From assembly GCA_902587165.1 (NCBI GenBank), contig CACIKF010000007.1:1-64000 (forward strand): a DNA stretch of 64,000 nt. The letters run 5' to 3'. Under the pieces are notes generated by a model. The model saw only the letters and a program-made list of their open reading frames with translations, searched no databases and was not told where the DNA came from. This DNA comes from Puniceicoccaceae bacterium. Lineage in GTDB: Bacteria; Verrucomicrobiota; Verrucomicrobiia; Opitutales; Coraliomargaritaceae. Position 1 is the first letter of the stretch. The number at the start of each line of letters is the position of its first letter. Position numbers and translations under genes: made by a program. Shown here piece after piece: positions 13,389 through 19,722 of this stretch.

Positions 13389-14042
13389 TTAGCGGTGACA
13401 GCCAGAACAGCTTTGTGGCGGATTGACCTTCCAGTCATGAACAAAGCCCACGACTTCCTTGTTAAATTCTTCGGTATCGGGGCGCTCCCAATCCAGATTA
13501 TAAACCTCCTCCGGCGGACGGATATATTCCTCGGGGTTTCGGTGGCACTCTAAGCAGAAACCCATGCTTAATGACTTCGAATGCTGGACCACATCCATCT
13601 CATGCACACTGCCGTGACACTCCATACAGCTGATTCCGCGATTCACGTGAACAGAGTGGTTAAAATAAACATAGTCAGGCGTTTTATGAATGCGGACCCA
13701 GGGGATCGGTTCGCCCGACTCGTAGCTATCACGGATAGGTGCCAAGATGGGATCGTTCTTTCTCACCATACTGTGGCAGGTCATACAGACTTGGGTCGTC
13801 GGAACATTTGAGTGAGCCGCACGATCTACAAAAGTGTGGCAATAGCGGCAATCAATCTCCAGCTGACCAGAGTGGAGTGCATGACTGAAGGCGACTGGCT
13901 GTGTAGGCTCGTAACCGACCCGCGTATACTTTGGCGTTGCATAATAAGTGACGCCAAGGACGACTGCGGTTTTGATCAGAATAATTGCAACAATTACCTT
14001 GATCGGAACCGTGTTGACCCATTTTGGAAATACATTCGCCAT
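13389..14042 (-). CDS. actA: alternative complex III pentaheme cytochrome c subunit ActA
   Basis: A membrane anchor or signal near residues 13-34 is followed by five CXXCH heme sites at about 65-69 (CRYCH), 86-90 (CMTCH), 139-143 (CMECH), 163-167 (CLECH) and 212-216 (CSGCH). The pattern and the 217-residue length match ActA, the pentaheme wire of ACIII. Additional histidines ([17 protein letters not shown]) are likely axial ligands. It is the first cofactor-bearing gene of the operon. A short gap of about 60 bp separates it from a small upstream reading frame. Confidence 0.95.
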   Translation of the reverse strand: MANVFPKWVNTVPIKVIVAIILIKTAVVLGVTYYATPKYTRVGYEPTQPVAFSHALHSGQLEIDCRYCHTFVDRAAHSNVPTTQVCMTCHSMVRKNDPILAPIRDSYESGEPIPWVRIHKTPDYVYFNHSVHVNRGISCMECHGSVHEMDVVQHSKSLSMGFCLECHRNPEEYIRPPEEVYNLDWERPDTEEFNKEVVGFVHDWKVNPPQSCSGCHR

Positions 14043-14104
14043 TGCCTCTAGTTAAAAAATCGATTAGCTTATAGATCGTAAAAGATCACGGAATCTAAAA
14101 AAAA

Positions 14105-14311
14105 CTAGGCCTTGTATGCAATCGCACCTTTGGCTTTATGAACCCGCGCTATCGCGATGTTAGGTGTGCCTTGTGTGGCTGTGGTGCATTGACTTGCTTG
14201 ATTACTTCGGGTGTTCAATCCTGCAGTCGACGAGACCGCAAAAACACCGGCGATTGCCAGTCCTGCGCGTTTGAGAAAAGTTTTTCGATTCGTAGTCGGT
14301 TTGCTATCCAT
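14105..14311 (-). CDS. small Tat-like signal protein upstream of actA
   Basis: A 68-residue frame starting at the ATG at 14311, preceded by AGGA three bases upstream. An upstream in-frame ATG at 14353 would add 14 residues with no clear gain. The N-terminus NRKTFLKRAGLAIAGVFAVS looks like a Tat signal with R-K in place of the twin arginines. The remaining ~40 residues hold one cysteine and end in AKGAIAYKA. Tiny Tat-signal proteins are known next to formate dehydrogenase operons, where their role is unclear; this may be an ACIII counterpart. It is on the same strand as, and 62 bp before, actA. Function unknown, and a non-coding leader is possible. Confidence 0.5.
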   Translation of the reverse strand: MDSKPTTNRKTFLKRAGLAIAGVFAVSSTAGLNTRSNQASQCTTATQGTPNIAIARVHKAKGAIAYKA

Positions 14312-14415
14312 GCGTCCTAAATACGACATGTTAAAAATGTCACTAAATACCATGGCAAATGTTTTTTCGCAACCAGTTAAAACCGTTTTTGTAGATTTCT
14401 ATAATAATCATAGCT

Positions 14416-14434
14416 AATGAGTTTCATTCTCATT
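14416..14434. promoter_or_regulatory. 19-bp inverted repeat, Fur-like operator candidate
   Basis: AATGAG-N7-CTCATT is a perfect 6-7-6 inverted repeat about 105 bases before the small Tat-like gene that heads the ACIII operon, in the 250-bp gap behind the copper ATPase. On the minus strand the core TGAGAATGAAACTCA resembles a Fur box (TGATAATNATTATCA), better in the left half than the right. AT-rich TATGAT/TATTAT sequences follow it on the minus strand. Control of a heme- and iron-sulfur-rich operon by iron would be sensible, but the regulator is inferred from sequence shape only. Confidence 0.35.
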
Positions 14435-14604
14435 TTAAAAGTTGTCCAATAGCTCTCTAGCCCGCATAAACACTGAGATCAGTATAAATGCATACAGGGT
14501 GAAAATCATAATTAGTTGAGACTGACCAAAATCTACTAGTGTATTAAATAAGCAAGTTACATAGTGCTTATTAGTCCAACTGCTTAAATCTAAATCCAAT
14601 ATGC

Positions 14605-16605
14605 TTAGATTCTTGAATGCCCGCTTAGTGCACGCGTCGTGACCCAAAAACTTGAGACTAACATAATCAAGGCAGCGGCAACCGGATGTAAGATACCCGT
14701 TGCGGCTAATGTCATTCCTATGAGGTTATAAACAAAGGCGTAAAACAGATTGCCACGGAGTTTTTTGATAATCGCTCGCGACAGACTGACCGCCTGCGGT
14801 ATCAACTCAATTCGATCATTTAACAGTTGACCGATCGCGACCGATCGCGCTAGCCCTGCGCCAGAGTGCATCGCGATGGAACCACTCGCCCGCAACATCG
14901 CGGCGACATCGTTGATACCGTCCCCGACAAATAGTGGCCACTCCCCTGCTCCTGACGATTCAAGGACTCGCTTAGCTTTATCTGCCGAACTCAAACCCCG
15001 CTCGATTTGCACATTTGGCGGCAGCGACAACTCGGGCAAAGGATCCCCCGTCAAAATATGTGAGCGTATTTCCAATCTATCCAAATCTGCCCAAATTTGA
15101 TCGACTCCAACCCGTAGTCTCTCTCCCAAGACAAAACATGCCACCACTCGATCATTTAGATATACAAAGACGCGCCGCCCCTTCGTTTCGTGCAGTCCTT
15201 CGACCACTTCTTCGATCGCCTGCTCCGATTCAGCTAAGCTGAACTCTCCTACTTGCAAACAATGCCTCAACTCATCCGCCACCAAGTCATAAGCGATTCC
15301 TTGCCCTGCAATCACCTTTAGATTCTGCAGCTCACAGCTATCTTCGATACCCTCAGATTTTAAATACCTAGTCAGCGACTGCGCCACAGGATGCTCCAGT
15401 CCAGACTCAGCCGTTAGGACCGAGGCCAACAATTTGTTACGCTTGATTGGTAAATCTGTGTCCACCCAGAGTTCAGTCACTCGAAGATCAGACTCACTCA
15501 AAGTGCCCGTCTTATCAAAGAAGACACGCCGCGTCCTCGCCAGGGCATCGATTAAAGCACCATCACGGCTCACAAGTCCAAGCTGGGCCAAGCGGAAGAG
15601 CCCCTGAGAAATCGCCACAGGAGTGGCCAAACCCAGCGCACAAGGGCAAGCCACCAGTAATACCGCCATACTATTTAACACCGCATCCATCCAATTACCC
15701 GTCAGCCCCCAAAAGAGCGCCGTCCCCGCACTCACAGCCACCACAATCGGCAGAAATATCCGCATCAAATCATTGGCCTGCGTCTGTAGTTTCGAAGGCC
15801 GATCATCGGCCCCTTCCACCGTTTGTAAAATTGCATCCAGCTCCCGCGTCCCCGCACCCTGCTCGACCACAAGCTCAAAGCGGCTATCCACAGACCAAGC
15901 ACCCGCTCGCACACGATCGCCCGCGCGCCGCACAACCGGCAGCGGTTCACCCGTCAAAGCAGTTTCTTGCACGTAGCCGATGCCAGTATGGATAATACCG
16001 TCCACCGTAAAAGGACCTCCAGGCTCGACGCGGACTAGAGCGCCCACCGAGACCTCGGCAAGGGAGCACTCTCGCCAATTGCCCTGCTCCGACTGCACGG
16101 TCACACGATCAAATCGCTCCCGTAGGCGGGCACTCTCCAACTTCATCTTGGCCTGGGAACGCTCACCCAGCATCCGCCCAAAAGTATAGATTGCGATCAC
16201 AATGGGGACCACCTCGTAGTATACACTACCCTGCCCCGTAAAAGAGCCGACTACTGAACCAACAAAGGCTCCCAGCAGGCTAAGCGTAAAGAGCCCCTCA
16301 ATCGAGAGACGTCGCCTTCGGAACATTGCCAGAGTCGAAGTAAAGAGCGGCCCTCCCAGAAAGGCTATCACTGCAAGCGCAGAAAGAATCAGCCCGCCAT
16401 GCAAAATCCAATAAGCCATCGAAGCAAAAGGTGGCGGCGTCATATTCAAGGCCAAAGAAAACACCATCCCCTGCCCCGCAAAGACCCCCGTAATCGCGAT
16501 CCGCAACCAAGCCCGTGAGAGCTTCAAATCAAGATCATCACAAGCACTCTCCGCACAACAAAAACCCGTGGGCTTAGAAGAGGACGCTGAAGATAGTGAA
16601 GGCAT
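14605..16605 (-). CDS. ccoI: copper-type P1B ATPase, CcoI/FixI-like
   Basis: A 666-residue heavy-metal P-type ATPase. It has the CPC metal-site helix (VACPCALGLATP, about 318-329), the phosphorylation site FFDKTGT (about 363) and GDGIND in the hinge (about 561). There is no N-terminal HMA domain. Instead a short cysteine motif FCCAESAC (15-22) precedes the first helix, recalling the short cysteine-rich start of CcoI/FixI pumps that load copper for cbb3 oxidase. Its position upstream of the ACIII-ccoNOP block on the same strand supports a role in oxidase maturation. A detoxifying CopA-like exporter is the alternative. It ends about 250 bp before the next gene, so it probably forms its own transcript. 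Confidence 0.85.
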   Translation of the reverse strand: MPSLSSASSSKPTGFCCAESACDDLDLKLSRAWLRIAITGVFAGQGMVFSLALNMTPPPFASMAYWILHGGLILSALAVIAFLGGPLFTSTLAMFRRRRLSIEGLFTLSLLGAFVGSVVGSFTGQGSVYYEVVPIVIAIYTFGRMLGERSQAKMKLESARLRERFDRVTVQSEQGNWRECSLAEVSVGALVRVEPGGPFTVDGIIHTGIGYVQETALTGEPLPVVRRAGDRVRAGAWSVDSRFELVVEQGAGTRELDAILQTVEGADDRPSKLQTQANDLMRIFLPIVVAVSAGTALFWGLTGNWMDAVLNSMAVLLVACPCALGLATPVAISQGLFRLAQLGLVSRDGALIDALARTRRVFFDKTGTLSESDLRVTELWVDTDLPIKRNKLLASVLTAESGLEHPVAQSLTRYLKSEGIEDSCELQNLKVIAGQGIAYDLVADELRHCLQVGEFSLAESEQAIEEVVEGLHETKGRRVFVYLNDRVVACFVLGERLRVGVDQIWADLDRLEIRSHILTGDPLPELSLPPNVQIERGLSSADKAKRVLESSGAGEWPLFVGDGINDVAAMLRASGSIAMHSGAGLARSVAIGQLLNDRIELIPQAVSLSRAIIKKLRGNLFYAFVYNLIGMTLAATGILHPVAAALIMLVSSFWVTTRALSGHSRI

Positions 16606-16667
16606 GATTCAAACTACATGCGCATGAATCAAAGCAACGTCCAGTCTCGGGGTGAAAAAAAGAGTAG

Positions 16668-17393
16668 CTACAAATTGTAGCGGATTGGATTTGCTGCGCC
16701 TCTTTTCTTAGTGTGTTTAACTGATTTATTTAAATAGAGAGCCTTAATCTCGTCGCGAGCTTCTTCGCCATTGAAACCCCATCGCGTTCGTTTACTTCCC
16801 GGAAGGATGACTTTATACCAATCCTTTATGGAATAAACACCAACAATAATTCCCCGATAATCGGCAAGAGCATACTGGATGCTTGGCAACCGTTTTTCTC
16901 CAATTACCCAAGCTTGTTTGGTAGATTCATAAATACTAACTCCGCCATCAGCGCGCTCATATGAACCGTTGATGTTAATCATTATCACATTGTGATGTAA
17001 GGATTCCAAAGGTACAGCGTTGTAAGTCGAAATAATTTCATTGGCGGTCATTAAGCCGAATTTAAACGCTCCATGACCCAGCACTTCATTCGTCAATTTT
17101 TGTGTAAAGTAATTAGTAAAATCGATCAAAGTAGACTCTAATTTGAATGCTTCGTCCTCAGTCAAACCGTGACGAATAATAACGTGCTTGACGGTATATC
17201 CAGAAGAGCGAATGTCATTTATAGTGTCTATTTTGTCAGAGTTAGTTTCTCCCTTTATTGCGCCCAAAACATGTTCAAAAACTCTATTTCCTTTTCCCTT
17301 ACCTATGTAGAAAGGTTGATTTGTGCGCGGATCAATTAAGCCGTATACATAATATTGGATTTTTTCCTTAGTCAGCTCGTCAAAATGCAACAT
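16668..17393 (-). CDS. GIY-YIG nuclease-domain protein with C-terminal uncharacterised domain
   Basis: Residues about 13-100 carry a GIY-YIG endonuclease domain: YYVYGL (14-19), FYIGKGKGNRVFEH (28-41) with the conserved Arg37, and a later acidic LTEDEAFKLE that could supply the metal-binding Glu. The form resembles LEM-3-like GIY-YIG proteins. The second half (about 120-230) has SIYESTKQAWVIGEKR, then GIIVGVYSIKDWYKVI and RWGFNGEEA, which recalls small beta-barrel (PUA/EVE-like) domains; that is a weak impression. It is the last gene of a four-gene minus-strand islet, 49 bp after its neighbour. The islet looks more AT-rich than its flanks. Phage- or defence-linked DNA cleavage is possible but unproven. 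Confidence 0.8.
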   Translation of the reverse strand: MLHFDELTKEKIQYYVYGLIDPRTNQPFYIGKGKGNRVFEHVLGAIKGETNSDKIDTINDIRSSGYTVKHVIIRHGLTEDEAFKLESTLIDFTNYFTQKLTNEVLGHGAFKFGLMTANEIISTYNAVPLESLHHNVIMININGSYERADGGVSIYESTKQAWVIGEKRLPSIQYALADYRGIIVGVYSIKDWYKVILPGSKRTRWGFNGEEARDEIKALYLNKSVKHTKKRGAANPIRYNL

Positions 17394-17442
17394 ATTTAGG
17401 ATAAATTACTTAACGGTCTAATTATTACTTTAGCCCGCTGAT

Positions 17443-17694
17443 TTAAGGCCAATCAATATTGAATATATGGCCGCCTACATTCATAGATCTGCATGAAGAA
17501 GAGACAACAAAAGACTTCCTAACGTTTAGTTGATCTTCTTCAGAGTACTCAACTTTCCATTTAGATCCTAGTCCCTGTTGTTTCATTCCTCTAATTACGA
17601 ATCCGGCAGGAGGATTAACATTTGGGCGATTATAAACATTTTGATAAGTTTTAATTCCAATTGAGCCGAGTAATGCTTTCTTTAGAAAACCCAT
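17443..17694 (-). CDS. hypothetical 83-aa protein in the four-gene islet
   Basis: I do not recognise this family. The start MGFLKKALLGSIGIKTYQN looks like a small amphipathic helix, followed by a polar, probably beta-rich part (SKWKVEYSEEDQ...SFVVSSSCRS) ending in NVGGHIFNIDWP. There is a single cysteine, and neither a signal peptide nor a full membrane helix. Its ATG lies 3 bp after the stop of the upstream repeat protein, so the two are almost certainly co-translated. A role together with that repeat protein is the only inference offered. Confidence 0.6.
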   Translation of the reverse strand: MGFLKKALLGSIGIKTYQNVYNRPNVNPPAGFVIRGMKQQGLGSKWKVEYSEEDQLNVRKSFVVSSSCRSMNVGGHIFNIDWP

Positions 17695-17697
17695 AGC

Positions 17698-17994
17698 TTA
17701 CCTCATCAAAAACCACCAGACTGCAGCAACAAACACATCCGACAAACTTTCAGAATTTTTAATTTCTTTTCTTACATCTTTGACCGTCTTGAGGCGTTTA
17801 GAGCCTGTTTTTTCACGTATCACGCCATACTTTACATTGCAGACTGCAGAAGACCCAGTTTTTATACGAACACGATCGTCTTTGACATTGCATATTGCAC
17901 TGGAACCAGTGCCTGAGTTGAGACGATCTTTTTTAACATTAGCGAGGGTCTTACCGCGCTCGGTCAGACGACCATTCTTATATTCAAGTGCCAT
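17698..17994 (-). CDS. 17-residue tandem-repeat protein, beta-flower-like
   Basis: A 98-residue protein built of 17-residue repeats: units begin ANVKKDRLNSGTG (18-34), CNVKDDRVRIKTG (35-51) and CNVKYGVIREKTG (52-68), with degenerate units before (KNGRLTERGKTL) and after (KTVKDVRKEI). The (C/A)NVKxDR...xTGSS pattern resembles the small '4-fold beta flower' proteins, whose repeats each form a short hairpin. The C-terminus (VFVAAVWWFLMR) is hydrophobic and could touch a membrane. The function of this fold is unknown to me. It sits 49 bp after the two-TM gene and 3 bp before the 83-aa gene. Confidence 0.7.
   Translation of the reverse strand: MALEYKNGRLTERGKTLANVKKDRLNSGTGSSAICNVKDDRVRIKTGSSAVCNVKYGVIREKTGSKRLKTVKDVRKEIKNSESLSDVFVAAVWWFLMR
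17791..17943 (-). repeat. 51-bp tandem coding repeat (three units)
   Basis: Three in-frame 51-bp units inside the beta-flower-like gene encode the 17-residue repeats. Units 1 and 2 are closest (both end in TGSSA plus Ile or Val); unit 3 has diverged after TGS. Confidence 0.65.
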
Positions 17995-18043
17995 TTTTTT
18001 TAGACTAAGATTAACTTCTAGTGTGTATGGCTTGCGTTAACAT

Positions 18044-18985
18044 CTACCCAACTTTAATGCCCAGTTCGTCACGACAGTGATCAAGGAACTTTGGCAAATT
18101 ACCTACGCCCCACTGATTGGATACCGCAATCTGACAATCAATGAGTTGGAGTTCTTCACCGTCCTTAACAAAATGTCGTGCTTGTCCCTTTGCCTTTATT
18201 TCAAGCGCTTCATCTAATTTCACAAAAAGCGGTCGCTTGCCTTGAACGGGTGGAAAATTATTAGCCAATTGCCCAAAATCCATACCCGGGTTGTTTTGAA
18301 TAAAATCTTTGAAAATTGCATGGACAAGTCGGCTCTTGGGATAACTGACTCCATTATATAATATTTTAGCAGTGTCTCTTTTACTTAGGCTATTTGTTTC
18401 TTTGACGATATTCTGCACTTCAGAAATCAAACTTGAGTTTACCTCAGTATCTGAGATACCTAAATCTATCCTGCATTGAGTAGAAAAACTGCTGACTACA
18501 TTGAATATATCAATTTCATCTTGATCATCAATCTGGGCTTCGTCCTTGTCATTCTTTTCAAAAACTTTGTTAAATTGTGCTACCACAAGAGCAAAAGATT
18601 TAATGGTTTCATCAGCACCTATCATTTGCAAATTCACCATCGCAAAAGGCAAACGCTTAACCTCAGTCGTTGAGACGACACCATCTTCTGCAATTTCTCG
18701 GCAAGTTTTCAATATGGATTGGTATAGCTGTACTTTTTCGTCAAAAACACGTTCTCCCCGCTTACTCTCTTGTTCAATTTCAGTCTGCTTGTTAAGGAGA
18801 TACATAGTTAAAATGATAACGAATATCGCCCCGAAAGAAGAACCAATGACTGCCCGAGGGACCCCTTCCGGAATTAAAGCAAAGAGCGGTGTAAACCCGA
18901 TGTAAACCGATATCGCAATGACTACTAATGCAATAAGTGTGTTTTTTCCTTTTTTTCTAGTTTCTTGGAGTGCGCTACTTTTCAT
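18044..18985 (-). CDS. two-TM protein with C-terminal 'NQWG' domain, function unknown
   Basis: First gene of the islet. From the ATG at 18985 it encodes 313 residues; an upstream ATG at 19021 would add 12 hydrophobic residues, and neither has a Shine-Dalgarno sequence. Two membrane helices (about 16-38 and 47-67) are followed by a charged helical region (ESKRGERVFDEKVQLYQSIL) that reads as a cytoplasmic coiled coil. The last ~100 residues (from YPKSRLVHAIFKDFIQNNPG to VSNQWGVGNLPKFLDHC) look like a compact domain I have seen at the C-termini of other uncharacterised, sometimes restriction-linked, proteins; I cannot name it. This could be a membrane sensor or anchor for the genes that follow. 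Confidence 0.7.
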   Translation of the reverse strand: MKSSALQETRKKGKNTLIALVVIAISVYIGFTPLFALIPEGVPRAVIGSSFGAIFVIILTMYLLNKQTEIEQESKRGERVFDEKVQLYQSILKTCREIAEDGVVSTTEVKRLPFAMVNLQMIGADETIKSFALVVAQFNKVFEKNDKDEAQIDDQDEIDIFNVVSSFSTQCRIDLGISDTEVNSSLISEVQNIVKETNSLSKRDTAKILYNGVSYPKSRLVHAIFKDFIQNNPGMDFGQLANNFPPVQGKRPLFVKLDEALEIKAKGQARHFVKDGEELQLIDCQIAVSNQWGVGNLPKFLDHCRDELGIKVG

Positions 18986-19222
18986 AATAGTTATTATTAA
19001 AATACATTGGTGAAATTTCACAAAAAAATCAATAATTATGTATTTATTGCAAAAAAGTTTTTCGCTTTGCTTGAGAGCATACGGTGCTTTTTGATTCAGT
19101 CCTTACATCAGATGGGACACAAATAGTCAGACTATATGTGGTAGTCTTTGGTTGATATCGCTTCAACACTAGGATAATAAGGAATGGTTCCAGTTTTAAA
19201 ATTCCAACACCCCTGACCTAAC

Positions 19223-19630
19223 ATGACTTATATCGAGAAAACCTTATCATCTAAAGAATCGATCCAATCCTCCTTCGAGCTACACTGGATTGCGTGGCTA
19301 CCCCTAGTAGGATGGCTGCTTCTAGCGCTGCCGACCTTTGGAATCACTTTATTGATGGCTGCTTATGAATACCTGCGACTAAAATGTATTGAACAGGCAG
19401 TGACCAACCGACGCGTCATTTTTAAAAGGGGCATTATTAGTCGTCATACGGAGGAGATGCTTTTGAATTCGGTGGAAACGGTGGAGATGCGCCAATCTGT
19501 TTGGGGCCGAATTTTAGGTTATGCGACCATCATGCTAACGGGTCGTGGCGATAGTGATCTGCAATTAAAATGGATGCAAGAACCGCTCGAAGTGAAGCAG
19601 GCTATCGAAAACAATCTACATCATCACTAG
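19223..19630 (+). CDS. bacterial PH-domain (bPH2/YdbS-like) membrane protein
   Basis: A 135-residue protein with a hydrophobic hairpin (about 25-52: WIAWLPLVGWLLLALPTFGI) and then a bPH2 domain: EQAVTNRRVIFKRGIISRHTEE followed by LNSVETVEMRQSVWGRILGY. The T-N-R-R-(V/I) strand and the I...VE..R...G...GYG-like segment are hallmarks of this family. The molecular role of bPH2 proteins is mostly unknown; they often act at the membrane. It stands alone on the plus strand between the islet and the beta-helix gene. The ATG at 19223 is the obvious start. Confidence 0.85.
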   Translation: MTYIEKTLSSKESIQSSFELHWIAWLPLVGWLLLALPTFGITLLMAAYEYLRLKCIEQAVTNRRVIFKRGIISRHTEEMLLNSVETVEMRQSVWGRILGYATIMLTGRGDSDLQLKWMQEPLEVKQAIENNLHHH

Positions 19631-19722
19631 AGACACGCTTAAAAAAGGCATCTAGACTTTCATATTTGTAGGAGAAATAGATTAGCTAATGGGTAGCTAA
19701 GAGATTTCCCGCAAACTTAAGC

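Noticed and set aside
14435-14647. 70-residue minus-strand frame between the copper ATPase and the ACIII operon
   Set aside because: It begins inside the ATPase C-terminus in another frame, covers the inverted repeat region, and has no recognisable composition or start signal.
14811-14860. Short direct repeat GACCGATCGC within the copper ATPase gene
   Set aside because: Two copies inside coding sequence, explained by codons of the ATPase; no sign of a mobile or regulatory element.
15447-15995. 182-residue plus-strand frame opposite the copper ATPase
   Set aside because: Antisense of conserved ATPase blocks; the Pro/Ser/His-rich translation is typical of a shadow frame.
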